From contig CAZIUL010000014.1 of NCBI GenBank assembly GCA_964542475.1, positions 1 to 64,000 of the forward strand: a stretch of 64,000 bases of DNA, given 5' to 3'. A model generated the notes under the pieces. The model was given only the letters and a program-made list of their open reading frames with translations. It was not told the origin of the DNA and did no database searches. This document shows, one piece after another, positions 52,180 to 62,200 of the stretch (position 1 is its first letter; each line of letters begins with the position of its first letter). The stretch comes from CAZIUL01 sp964542475 (GTDB lineage: Bacteria > Planctomycetota > B15-G4 > CAYZWU01). Both the position numbers and the translations under genes were made by a program.

Positions 52180-53490
52180 ATGCGTTATTTTTTCATCACA
52201 CTGATCCTGCTGTGTGTCGTTTTTTCGGCACATCTGACCGGTTTCTGTTCTTCCGCCGACCAGGAGGCTTCGAAGCCCGCAAAGCTGACGGACGCTCAAA
52301 AAGAAGCGGGATGGCAGCTCCTCTTCGACGGCATTTCATTGAAGGGATGGCGCAATTACAAGCGGGAAGGGCCGCCTCAGAAGGGGTGGCTTGCTGAAAA
52401 CGGCTGCCTCAGGCTCCAGCCCGGCGGGCAGGGCGGGGACATAATGACCATGGACCAGTTCAAGGAGTTCGACTTCATGCTCGAATGGAAGGTGTCCGAG
52501 AGGGCCAACAGCGGCATCATCTACCTGGTGAGCGAACATGAAGACGCCCCGTGGAAGACCGGACCGGAGTACCAGATCCTGGACGACCTCGGCCACGGCA
52601 TCGATATCACGGACAGCCATTCTGCGGGCGGCGCATACGACCTTTACAGGAACCCGGCGCACAAGAAAGTGAAACCCGCGGGTGAATGGAACCTGTCGCG
52701 GATCGTAAAACGCGGGAGTGTTGTCGAGCACTGGCTCAACGGGATCCAGCTCGTTGAGTTCGACCTTGCAAGCGAGGAGTGGGCAAAGCACAGGGACAAG
52801 AGCAAGTTCTCGAGATACCCGCGGTTCGGGAAAAACAGCCGGGGTTACATCTCTTTGCAGGACCACGGGCACGAGATCTGGTTCAGGAACATAAAAATCC
52901 GCGACCTTTCTCCAAAGCCGGACATTGTGAAAACCTACCTTTTCAACGGTGCGGACATGACCGGGTGGAAGCATTTCCTTCCGGGCGGCGAGAAGATGGA
53001 AGGCACGTGGAATGTGGCAGACGGCGTGCTTATATGCAAGGGGCAGCCCATCGGATACATCTACACGGAAAAAGAGTTCACCAACTTCAATCTAAAGCTT
53101 GAATGGAGGTTCAACCCCATCACCAAGAAGGCGGGAAACAGCGGCGTGCTGTTCAGGAGAACAGGGCCCCACGAAGTCTGGCCGAAAAGCGTTGAAGCGC
53201 AGCTCCAGTCGGGCAGCGCAGGGGATTTCTGGTGCATCGGAGAGTTTCCCATGAAAACCGTTGCCGAGCGCACGCGCGGAAGGAACACGAGGAAGACCCA
53301 TGGGAACGAGCACCCCATCGGCGAGTGGAACGAGTACGAGATCATCGTTGATCACGGAAACGTAACTTTGATCGTGAACGGCGAGGTGCTGAACAAGGCC
53401 TGGGACGTTGCCGAGACCCCGGGTAACATCTGCCTGCAGTCGGAAGGGGCGGAGATTCATTTCAGGAAGATACGGTTGGAGAGGCTGTAG
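52180..53490 (+). CDS. Secreted double-domain DUF1080 (3-keto-disaccharide hydrolase) protein
   Basis: A 436-residue exported protein with a signal peptide (residues 1-25) and two tandem DUF1080 jelly-roll domains. The first starts GWQLLFDGISLKGWRNY (about 45-240) and the second KTYLFNGADMTGWKHF (about 247-436). Each has the LxWkxxxxxNSGi block (LEWKVSERANSGIIYLV; GNSGVLFRRTG) and a HExW-like YRNPAHKKVKPAGEWN or NEHPIGEWNEYEI block. Members hydrolyse 3-keto-glycosides, a step that pairs with Gfo/Idh/MocA oxidoreductases such as the one at 37437. ATG 52180 is chosen because AAGGAG lies 8 bases before it. Confidence 0.87.
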   Translation: MRYFFITLILLCVVFSAHLTGFCSSADQEASKPAKLTDAQKEAGWQLLFDGISLKGWRNYKREGPPQKGWLAENGCLRLQPGGQGGDIMTMDQFKEFDFMLEWKVSERANSGIIYLVSEHEDAPWKTGPEYQILDDLGHGIDITDSHSAGGAYDLYRNPAHKKVKPAGEWNLSRIVKRGSVVEHWLNGIQLVEFDLASEEWAKHRDKSKFSRYPRFGKNSRGYISLQDHGHEIWFRNIKIRDLSPKPDIVKTYLFNGADMTGWKHFLPGGEKMEGTWNVADGVLICKGQPIGYIYTEKEFTNFNLKLEWRFNPITKKAGNSGVLFRRTGPHEVWPKSVEAQLQSGSAGDFWCIGEFPMKTVAERTRGRNTRKTHGNEHPIGEWNEYEIIVDHGNVTLIVNGEVLNKAWDVAETPGNICLQSEGAEIHFRKIRLERL

Positions 53491-53501
53491 CCTACAGCCT
53501 C
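53481..53501 (+). terminator. Hairpin spanning the stop codon of the DUF1080 gene
   Basis: Perfect 10-bp inverted repeat GAGGCTGTAG / CTACAGCCTC with a one-base centre. The TAG in its left arm is the stop codon. No T-run follows directly; repeat A copy 5 begins 5 bases later. Confidence 0.5.
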
Positions 53502-53505
53502 CTCC

Positions 53506-53572
53506 TAACCCGCATATTTCATCCTCTTCTGCTGCGGCACCTCGCTACGAAGAGTATGAAATAAGCGGGCTA
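53506..53572 (+). mobile_element. Repeat family A, copy 5 (short, core-deleted)
   Basis: A 67-bp unit with terminal repeats ACCCGCATATTTCATCCTC and GAGTATGAAATAAGCGGGC, TA on both sides and no core. The right TA plus adjoining base forms the TAG stop (minus strand) of the C69 peptidase gene. Confidence 0.8.
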
Positions 53573-55192
53573 AAACTTCCCATCGTACTTGCCCCAAAGG
53601 TCATCACCGAGCTTCCAGTACAGCTTCTCGACCTTTTCGCATAAGTCCGAGCTGTACTTCGAAAGAAAATCCACGGCTTTTGCCGGATCATCGGCATAGA
53701 GACCAAGAGCCTCCTTTTCGATCGCGTTCTGTTCCTCGAATACGCCCTTTTGCAGCGGATCCCGAACAGCAGCGACATCGTGCCTCGTGTCCCCCCACCG
53801 GTGCGCTGCCAGATGGCTCACCCTGTTGTACGCCCACCATGCGCTTTGCCGGCTGTACGGTGCGCGCCCCAGGTTTTCACCGCCGACCATGTATGAAGGC
53901 GGCAGGTTTTTCTGGCAGCAGTAGATCGGGGTGTAACATGTCATCGCGGGGTTATCTAGACCAAACCAAAACATTCCGCCTATCTCGTCAGGCAGCCAGT
54001 CGCGCGACTGGGTTATGTGAGCATACACGCAGTAGGAGCGCGCCAATGTTCTCTCGCCCTTTCCGTTCCACCCGCCGTTTATCTTCCAGAGCGGCATCTC
54101 GTCGTACGCCATGAACGGGTTCGCGTACGGACTCTTTACCATCTTTCCGTCCTCGCCCTCGACGAGCATGAACTTTGTCATGTCATACTCGGTGCCCTCG
54201 TACGTGTCGGCAAAGATGCGCGCTATGTCCGCAACGCACACCTTTTTGTCGGGCTTTATGAACAGGGGAAAGTTCTCGCCGTTCGGATCGAAATCACACG
54301 ACGGTGCGAGCATGCTGTAGGCGCGCCATTCGCGGCGCCTCCCTGCCATCGATTTCCTGCTCGCGTACGCGTAACAGAACCGGAACGGATCGCTGCCATC
54401 CGGATCCCACAGCCCCATCTCCCGTGCCGTTGAGTAGACGTTCGCCGACGCCATGGTATCCGGGTCGGTAAGGTCCACTTCCATGATTCGGCTCATGTTC
54501 GCGTACACGCTTATCTGACCATCGGGTACACGCTTGGCAACCCAGACAGCTCCTTTTTTTCCCTTTCCGGGTCCAACCACCTCAAAAAGCCACGCCTCCT
54601 TCGGATCGCAGAAGGTCAGCGCCTCCCCTCCATCGTTGTACCCGTGTTCCTCGAGAAGCTCGCCTGCAACCTTGATCGCCTCCCGCGCGGTCTTGCACCG
54701 CTCCGAAAGCAAGCGGGTCAGCTCGTAGCAGTTCAATAGCCCGGCATCGCTTATCATCTCCTCCTTGCCGTGAAAGGTGGATTCACCGATTGCGAGCTGG
54801 TGCTCGTTCATGATGGGATAAAACCCCCAGACGTAGCCGTTCGTCTCCGGTACCTGCGGGATAGTGCCGTGCAGCTCTGCAAAGGTTCTGTCATTCGGCG
54901 AAAGCTGGTTGTCAGTCTTCATGTAGATGGAACACTCATCACCCTCCCCGTGCTTCTGATGCTGCACGATGTCGATCCATGTTCTTCCCGTGTAGCTGTC
55001 GCATGTGTGGGATGTCATGACCGAACCGTCGACCGAGGCGAGTCTGCCAACCGTCACAACCGTGCATGACCTGTCTTCAGGCTCCCCCCGGGAGTCGTCA
55101 AGCGGTTTTGCCGCGGGCGCGGCCGCAAAAGCGGTGAACACGAAAAAGCACGCGCACAAAATCTTTGTTTTCTTTTTTCGAAGATCAAGCAT
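53570..55192 (-). CDS. Secreted C69-family dipeptidase-like Ntn hydrolase
   Basis: Peptidase family C69 (PepD-type), 540 residues. The signal peptide covers about 1-28, the mature region begins SCTVVTVGRLASVDGSVMTS, and its Cys is the expected N-terminal nucleophile exposed by self-cleavage. Conserved blocks follow: TNGYVWGFYPIMNEHQLAIGEST and LTRLLSERCKTAREAIKVAGEL (both quoted in part), then EAWLFEVVGPG and ARSYCVYAHITQSRDWLPDEIGG. Family members release amino acids from dipeptides or act on peptides with broad specificity. The stop codon comes from the border of a short family A repeat. The S9 peptidase gene lies 85 bases upstream, suggesting a peptide-scavenging pair. Confidence 0.87.
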   Translation of the reverse strand: MLDLRKKKTKILCACFFVFTAFAAAPAAKPLDDSRGEPEDRSCTVVTVGRLASVDGSVMTSHTCDSYTGRTWIDIVQHQKHGEGDECSIYMKTDNQLSPNDRTFAELHGTIPQVPETNGYVWGFYPIMNEHQLAIGESTFHGKEEMISDAGLLNCYELTRLLSERCKTAREAIKVAGELLEEHGYNDGGEALTFCDPKEAWLFEVVGPGKGKKGAVWVAKRVPDGQISVYANMSRIMEVDLTDPDTMASANVYSTAREMGLWDPDGSDPFRFCYAYASRKSMAGRRREWRAYSMLAPSCDFDPNGENFPLFIKPDKKVCVADIARIFADTYEGTEYDMTKFMLVEGEDGKMVKSPYANPFMAYDEMPLWKINGGWNGKGERTLARSYCVYAHITQSRDWLPDEIGGMFWFGLDNPAMTCYTPIYCCQKNLPPSYMVGGENLGRAPYSRQSAWWAYNRVSHLAAHRWGDTRHDVAAVRDPLQKGVFEEQNAIEKEALGLYADDPAKAVDFLSKYSSDLCEKVEKLYWKLGDDLWGKYDGKF

Positions 55193-55277
55193 ATCTGCTC
55201 CTTGCCTTTTTTCTGGAATTGCGTTTTGCTGCACGGAAGGGGTCGAAGTCCGCTCCCGAGCTATCCGTTCATGTTTC

Positions 55278-57347
55278 CTACTCTTTTACCGAACCGTCGC
55301 CAAGGTATTTGTCAAACCAGGCAAGATCCCATTTCATCTTCGCGAGGCGGTTCTCGTGCGTGGTCAGCCCGTGCGGCTCCCCCGGGTAGACCACCAGCTC
55401 CACGGGAACATCCAGATAATGGTAAAGCGCCCTGTAAAGAGCTCTGCTGTGCGCGGGCGGCACCCTCGGGTCGCTACCCCCAACGTGGATGATCGTGGGT
55501 GTCTTCACGCGGTTCAGCTTATAGATCGGGGAGCCGCTGTTGTATGCTTTCTGTTTTTCCCACGGCAACCCCTCCATGTAGTTTATCACGTGCCCGGGCG
55601 TATCCTCGGTTCCCCACTGGATAACCTGGTCGAGCACGCCCGCGCCGCTTGATGCAGCCGCGAAAAGATCCGGCTCGGATGTGATCATGCAGTTCGTTAA
55701 AAAACCTCCGTTGCTCCATCCCATGACACCGATCCTGCCGCGGTCCACCAGCCCTTCCTCGATGAGAGACTCGATGCCGGTACGGATGTCAGTCACCTCG
55801 ATTTCGTTCTCACGGCCGATCAGCTTCGATGTGAACTCGTCCCCGTACCCTGTAGATCCGTGGTAGTTCGGGCTGAAAAGCGCGTACCCCTTCGAAGCCA
55901 TGAGCGCGCGGCCGTATATCCACAGCCGCAGGCGGAACTTCGTGGATGATGTAGGCCCGCCGTGAAGCTCAACGATCAGGGGCAGGGGCCCGTCCTGGCC
56001 GCGCTTGTACTCCGGAGGAAACTCAAGGATCCCCTCGACCGTGTCTCCATCCGCTCCTGTCCAGGAATGGAGGGAGATCTGGGGCAGCTTCCATGTGTGC
56101 ACCTGTGGATTTACAACGGTTAAGCGTTTACGTTCCTCTCTCCCTATCAAGAAAATCTCACCGAGGTGAAGTGTAGTCTCGATCACGGCGGCTGTCTGCT
56201 TGCCTATCCTATCGAAGCTGAAAGCTCCGACAACAACATCGCCCGGTATCATGACAGTGGTTGTGCCCTGCTCCCCTGCTTTCACGTCGTTGATCGCGTA
56301 CAGCAGAAGCCTGGCCTTTTTTTCGCCCCTGAAACAGAGTGTGCGCGAGTTGCCCCTCCATCTGAGCCCTCCATCGTGCGCCACCAGGTCGGGCCGTTTC
56401 ACTTCCCACAGGCTCCACCCATCATCCCCGCTCTCGGCCGCGAAGATCCGCGTCGCGTATCCGTCGTACGAGATGGCAAAAGCCAGGGCGAGGTTGTCCG
56501 TGGCCCAGGTAACCTCTTCCAGCCAGCCATACGGCGATGGATGACCCTCCTTGCGCCACCCCTCGGGAGTCACCGCAACGACCTTCCCCTCGTCAATATC
56601 AAGCACCTCCACTTTTGACCAGCCCTCCTTGAAGATCAGCTCGTTGTCAGCGGTTGTGACCATTGCGATCGTTTTCATGTTAGGCGAAACCGACATCTCG
56701 TGGATGACACGATCCGCCTCAAATACCTTTTCCGCGCGCCAGCTTATAATGTTCAGTTTCCATATGGCGTTCATCATGGTCACGCCGTGGCCGTATTCAA
56801 GGTCGGAATACTCCTTCCGAAGATCGACCCATTCATCCTCGTACACCTCTTTTTTCGTGATGTAAAAAATAGTGCTGCCATCTCTCCCCAGTTCGAACCC
56901 GTTGATCCCTTTTTTCACGCGCGTGACCGGAAACGGCTCTCCGCCGGCAGGCAAAATCCGCCACACCTGCGTGCTCCCATCGTAAGGAGGGTTGCTTTCG
57001 CCTGTGCGCGCACTTCGCCCGAGAAAGTAGATGGCCTTCGAGTCCGGGCTCCAGAGCGGTTGCGATGCACCGAACCCGCCGAAGGTGAGACGAAGGCGCT
57101 CTTTGGTTTTCGTGTTAACAACCCACAGATCGTTCTTCCTGCCCTCCTTGCCTTCTCCCCAGCGGCTTTCCACGTAGGCAACGTGTTCGCCGTCAGGCGA
57201 AATCTCGCAGGTGGTGATCGTTCCAATGCCGAAGTAATCCTCTGGAACGATGTCGTGATCGCGTACAGTCTGTGCAGCCGGGTTGTTTCCCACGGGAAGC
57301 GCAAAAACGCAAACAGCGAAAAAAACAAAACGAATATATCTGCACAT
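55278..57347 (-). CDS. Secreted S9-family prolyl oligopeptidase / acylaminoacyl peptidase
   Basis: A serine peptidase of 689 residues. The signal peptide (about 1-25) is followed by a beta-propeller made of WD-like blades (about 40-420; EISPDGEHVAYVESRWG, PLWSPDSKAIYF) and an alpha/beta-hydrolase domain. The catalytic triad is visible: Ser in GWSNGGF, Asp in GGSDPRVPP and His in GEPHGL, with LIVELHGGPTSS as the oxyanion-loop region. It cleaves short peptides. ATG 57347 is preferred to the GTG at 57356 because GAGGAG is then well spaced. Probably co-transcribed with the C69 gene downstream. Confidence 0.92.
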   Translation of the reverse strand: MCRYIRFVFFAVCVFALPVGNNPAAQTVRDHDIVPEDYFGIGTITTCEISPDGEHVAYVESRWGEGKEGRKNDLWVVNTKTKERLRLTFGGFGASQPLWSPDSKAIYFLGRSARTGESNPPYDGSTQVWRILPAGGEPFPVTRVKKGINGFELGRDGSTIFYITKKEVYEDEWVDLRKEYSDLEYGHGVTMMNAIWKLNIISWRAEKVFEADRVIHEMSVSPNMKTIAMVTTADNELIFKEGWSKVEVLDIDEGKVVAVTPEGWRKEGHPSPYGWLEEVTWATDNLALAFAISYDGYATRIFAAESGDDGWSLWEVKRPDLVAHDGGLRWRGNSRTLCFRGEKKARLLLYAINDVKAGEQGTTTVMIPGDVVVGAFSFDRIGKQTAAVIETTLHLGEIFLIGREERKRLTVVNPQVHTWKLPQISLHSWTGADGDTVEGILEFPPEYKRGQDGPLPLIVELHGGPTSSTKFRLRLWIYGRALMASKGYALFSPNYHGSTGYGDEFTSKLIGRENEIEVTDIRTGIESLIEEGLVDRGRIGVMGWSNGGFLTNCMITSEPDLFAAASSGAGVLDQVIQWGTEDTPGHVINYMEGLPWEKQKAYNSGSPIYKLNRVKTPTIIHVGGSDPRVPPAHSRALYRALYHYLDVPVELVVYPGEPHGLTTHENRLAKMKWDLAWFDKYLGDGSVKE

Positions 57348-57356
57348 CTCAGACAC

Positions 57357-57665
57357 CTCCTCATACGATCAGGAATGATAATGGTTTCCATACACCGGAG
57401 CACGCGATACAAGAAGATCTTGCAGCGATCCTCGAAAGCCGTATCCTTTGCAACCGGCCTTCAAAACATAAATCTAAATAAATGCTGATATGTTGTCAAT
57501 GTGAAACAAGAGCGAGTTCTTGCGCTATATACCTGAGTTCGCTCCCTGTTCCAGAGGAACAATAAACCCTACAGGGTGTGAATTTAGATCATAACCAGTA
57601 CATCAATCGTGCAAATGCTGTATAATACCGGCTTTTTGCATTCACATCTTTGGAGCGTATAAAAG
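57357..57665. promoter_or_regulatory. Divergent intergenic region with a rightward TATAAT
   Basis: 309 bases between divergent genes. TATAAT at 57621-57626 lies 40 bases before the CAP-domain gene; its -35 is not clear. TTTGGAG at 57649-57655 is the ribosome site for that gene. Nothing else is recognised. Confidence 0.4.
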
Positions 57666-58961
57666 TTGTTCGTCCTCACAATGAACCTACTCATCGCTGC
57701 AGCCGCGTGTTTTGGATTGACAAGGGATTCCGCTCTGCGCGATCTGAAGAAAATGATCCAGAGCCCTGACAAGGAGGTGCGTGCAAAAGCATACAAGGAG
57801 ATCTCCGGGCTGGAGGCGAATGACAGGGAGAATGTTCTCAGGTTTCTCTTGTCAGAGCAGGAAAAATGCGTGAGAACCTTCGAGCGGGAGGCCAAAAAGT
57901 TCGAGGCGGTTATCAGCGATTATGAAAAGGGCCTGGAAAGGAACGACGCCCTTTACCTGGAGTGGGAAAAGGCTGCTGTACAGGCCATGCTCATCATTTT
58001 CGACACCGCTGTTTTCCCTGATCCGCCCGGCCCGGTCGACAGGCCGTACACCGGCTACTACGAGGTCATGGACAAGATCGAGCCTGCGAGAGATCTCTAC
58101 TCAAAGCTGTGCGCGGCCGTGAAAAACGATTTGAAGCGCCTCAGGGCCATGAGCCGCACGGACGGAAAAAAGACGCGCGATGCGCTTCTTCTTGCCAAAG
58201 GGCGCGCTGTGGAACTCGATGAACAGCTCGAAAAGCACGGCAGAGAGCCGATCGGTATTTGCGCAATGCCGCGCTTTGCCTGGGGCATGCTTTTTTTGAA
58301 ATGCGGGGATTTTAACGACGCGGCAGAACTCTTTATCGGCAACAGTACGGAAGCGGACATAAAGGACACAAAAAAAGCGGGAACCGGCGAAAAGGAAAAC
58401 GAGCCCGAAACCGAGGATGAAGCCGGCAAAGAGAAGGAGTTTTGTGCTGTCGAGCCGAACCCCGCATTTTCGGGTTATGAACGTTTCCTGTTCTTTTCGC
58501 TGTATGCATCTTTCGTGGATGAATACAATCTGAAGATAAACGTGCCCTCATCGAAACAGGACAGATTGGCTGTTGCCAAGAACAACGACTACAGGGTGAG
58601 CCTCGGGCTGAACCCGCTGCAGATCCACCAGAAGCTGACATCCGCCATCACGGAACACATCATGACAAGTACGGAGATGACCCACTTCGGCACGACGCCT
58701 GAGACATGGACAGTTGGTCAGCGCGTCCAAAAAGCGGGTTACAAAGCTGTGGGAGGAGCAGCGGAGAACCTCTCCACATCCTCGGTCACAACAGCGATGG
58801 ACCACTGGAAATGGGACGGCGGGCACCACAGGGTTCTGGCACAGCCCGGCGCGGACCACATCGGTGTCTATGGGAAAGACCGGTGCGGCATGAACATCGC
58901 AACCGGCGAGCGCACTGCTATCCCGGTGCTGGAATGTATAAAACATTTCCGGGGTGAGTGA
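57666..58961 (+). CDS. Secreted CAP/SCP-domain protein with long coiled N-terminal region
   Basis: A 431-residue protein with a short hydrophobic leader (residues 5-18). A helical, charged N-terminal region (about 20-290) has a Glu/Lys-rich linker at about 235-260. The C-terminal CAP domain (about 300-425) is recognised by NNDYRVSLGLNPLQIHQKL, MTHFGTTPETWTVGQRVQKAGY (quoted in part), GGAAENLS and GGHHRVLAQPGADHIGV. These correspond to the family's HxxFxxR, GENI and HxxN-like positions, with the active-site His in THFG and Glu in AENLS. Function unknown. The TTG at 57666 is used because it is well spaced from GGAG; ATG 57681 is the alternative. Confidence 0.7.
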   Translation: MFVLTMNLLIAAAACFGLTRDSALRDLKKMIQSPDKEVRAKAYKEISGLEANDRENVLRFLLSEQEKCVRTFEREAKKFEAVISDYEKGLERNDALYLEWEKAAVQAMLIIFDTAVFPDPPGPVDRPYTGYYEVMDKIEPARDLYSKLCAAVKNDLKRLRAMSRTDGKKTRDALLLAKGRAVELDEQLEKHGREPIGICAMPRFAWGMLFLKCGDFNDAAELFIGNSTEADIKDTKKAGTGEKENEPETEDEAGKEKEFCAVEPNPAFSGYERFLFFSLYASFVDEYNLKINVPSSKQDRLAVAKNNDYRVSLGLNPLQIHQKLTSAITEHIMTSTEMTHFGTTPETWTVGQRVQKAGYKAVGGAAENLSTSSVTTAMDHWKWDGGHHRVLAQPGADHIGVYGKDRCGMNIATGERTAIPVLECIKHFRGE

Positions 58962-59080
58962 CGCGGCGCCGACGGAGCGGCGCCCTCCATTGTCAAACGG
59001 GCACATGAGCTCTTTGGAGGGCGGCAGCCTCTTGCCGCCTCCTCGTTTACGGCGGCTGACGGAGCGGCGCCCTCCAACCA
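58961..59080 (-). repeat. Dispersed hairpin repeat family B (inverted, with extra unit)
   Basis: GGCGCC-GACGGAGC-GGCGCC occurs first, then GGAGGGCGGCAGCCTCTTGCCGCC, then a partial third GACGGAGCGGCGCCCTCCA. It begins immediately after the CAP gene stop and fills half of the gap before the GH38 gene. Confidence 0.8.
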
Positions 59081-59206
59081 CCTCTGATTCCGGCGTCGAC
59101 CACGCAATGACAACAAAGCTATTCACTTTCCTTTACCGCGGTATTATAAAAATCTATCGGTTCGAACAGGCTTTGCTTGTATATTCATCAATGGAGAGCA
59201 ACCCGC

Positions 59207-62200
59207 ATGCATACCACACACGCCACTTTCAAACGCTGTACTGTTTCCCTGCTGTTTTTTCTTCTCGCTGGTACATGCGCTTTTTGCGGTGACAAGGTGA
59301 TCTGGAAGATAGGAAAGGTCGACCGGGGGTACTCGGAGCTCGCCATCCCGGGCCAGTGGGACAGGTTCAGAGCCGGATTCGGGGGAGGTGAAGGTGTTGA
59401 GTTTGAGGTGGGCAGCGACGATGCGGCCGATTCATGGCCTTACGTTCATCCCGGGCCAGCGGATGCGTGGGCCGGCAGCAGGGGACACGCTTTCTGTATC
59501 CGCTTCGACCTTGATGATGAACCGGGAAAGGGAATCTATGAGCTCCGGATCGCCCTGGTGGCAGGGCAGGGTCGTATCCCGCCCCGCATTGGTGTCAGCG
59601 TGAACAGCCGGACCAGGGAGCTCGAGGTGGCAGCCGGGTCGGGTGATGATGCGCTGACACACGCGGGCTCGGGCAGGCCTCAGGAGCTTTGCGTGGTCTT
59701 CGGCGCGCCCCTGCTTCGAAGCGGCCGAAACGAGATCGTGATCGAGACCCTCTCCGGCTCCTGGATGATCTATGACGCGGTTGTGCTCGCATCTGTCGAA
59801 AAGAGACCGCCGATCACGGGAGTGCGCATCAAGCCGACACCGGTATACGTTCGCTCTCATGAATCGCCATCGTGCGTGTTCGAGCTGTTCATTGAAGGCG
59901 CCCCGCTCTTTGACGGCGGGCGGGTTGAACTGAAGGCAGGCGATGAAGGTTGCGTGCGCGTGATCCCGCCCGACCCGATGGGCATCTCGCTCCTGAAGCT
60001 CCATTTGCCCCTGAACAAACCGATGGAGACCGCCACAGCTTCTGTCACGCTCTTCACCGAAGACAGGCAAATAAAAGCCCAAAAGATGTTCGTCGCGCCG
60101 CGCAGGTGGGTGCTCTATTTCCTGCATCACACGCACCTGGACATCGGATTCACCCACACGCAGGAGGAGGTGGAAGCGAGACAAATGAGGTTCATTGACC
60201 AGGCGCTCGAGCTCGCCGAAAAGACGAAGGAGTACCCCCCGGGCACGCGGTTCAAGTGGCTGCCCGAAGGGCTCTGGCCGGTTGAAAGCTACATGAAAGC
60301 GGCATCTCCGGAAAAACGGGAAGCGTTCATCCAAGCGGTCAAGGCCGGCACGATCGGCCTAGACGCGCTCTACGGCAATGCGCTCACAGGGCTCTATTCC
60401 GAGGAGGAGCTCTTCGCGCTCACCGATTATGCCAAGAGCCTGGAGGCGGAGTACGGGGTGACCATCAACACGGCCATGATCTCGGATGTGCCCGGCTACA
60501 CATGGGGGATCGTACCCGCTCTTGCGCACGCTGGGGTCAGATACCTCTCCATCGGGCCGAACTCCGGGCACCGCATCGGCTCCACCCGGTCCGCGCACGG
60601 GGACATACCGTTCTACTGGGTTTCCCCCTCGGGCAAGGAGAAGATCCTCTGCTGGATGGCAGGAAAGGGGTATTCCTGGTTTCACACCGGATCCGTGGAC
60701 CCGGAAGTGATCGAGAGCAGGCGCCCGCCGGAACGGTTCTTCAGCTACCTTGAGGAGCTTGAAGAGAGTGGATACCCCTACGACATGGTTCAAATCCGGT
60801 ACAACATCGGCGCGGACAACGGCCCGCCCGATCCAACGCTTTGCGACTTCGTGAAGGAGTGGAACGAAAAGTACGCGTATCCCAGGATAGTGATCGCCAC
60901 CTCCAGGGAAATGTTCGAGACGTTCGAGAAAAAATACGGCGACAAGCTGCCAAAGCTCACAGGTGACTTTACACCGTACTGGGAGGACGGGGCATCATCC
61001 ACCGCCGCGGACACGGGCATCTGCCGCACAACAGCGGAGCGGCTCGTGCAGGCGGAGGTGCTCTTTGCCATGCTCGATCCCGAGGCGTACGCACAAGACG
61101 CTTTCTGGCAGGCATGGCGGGGATGCGTGCTGTACGACGAGCACACCTGGGGCGCGTGGAACTCGATAAGCGATCCGGACAACCCCTTTGTGAAGACACA
61201 GGCGGAATGGAAGAGCGAATGCGCAACGAACGCTTCCGGGCGCGCTTCTCTTTTGATTGAGCAGGCGCTGGGTAAATACACCGGCCCTGCCGCAGAAAAC
61301 TCACATGACAACTACATCTATGTATTCAACACCTGTTCCTGGGCCCGCACCGGCCTTGCAGGCATTCTTCGTCCGGAAGCGACACCACAGCTCGAAGAAT
61401 GCAGAGTGCTTGGCCCTGACGGCATTCCCGTACCTTCACAACGCCTTGGGAAACGGCTGTGCTTCCTTGCCGAGGATGTGCCCCCTTTCGGTGCGAAACG
61501 GTTTACTCTGGTAAAAGGCAGACCCATGGAAACGGGCAGCGCCCGTGCAGAGGGAAACCGGCTCTGGAACGAAAGGATATCTTTGGAAGTCGATCCGGAA
61601 ACAGGAGCGATCAAAAGCCTGAAGCGGAAGGGAGCCGGCACAGAGCTGGTTGATCGATCCCGGCACAAAGGGCTGAACGATTACATCTATGTCACGGGAA
61701 GGGATTGCGATGACAAGAGGTATGTTGAGGGGCCGGTTGAGATTAAAGTGCTCGAAAAAGGACCGCTCGTTGCCGCGCTTTTGATCAGCTCCAACGCTCC
61801 GGGCTGCGACAGCATGTCCCGGGAGATATGGATCAGACACGCATCAGACCGCATCGAGATAAACAACAGGCTGCTCAAGGAAAAGGTGCGCACACCTGAA
61901 GGCGTGCACCTGGCATTCCCCTGGAGCGTACCTGACGGCCAAATCCGGATCGACACCCCCTGGGCTGTTGTGAGGCCGGAGCTCGACCAGATGCGCGGCG
62001 CAAACAAGGACTACTTCACGGTCCAGCGCTGGGTGGATGTTTCAAACCGGGATTGCGGTGTCACCTGGGTCACGGAACACGCCCCCATGATAGAGGTGGG
62101 CAAGATAACCATGGATGTGTACGGCACCAGGAAACGGTGGAGACAGCGCGTGGAACCCACGCAGACCTTCTACTCCTACGTGATGAACAACTACTGGGAG

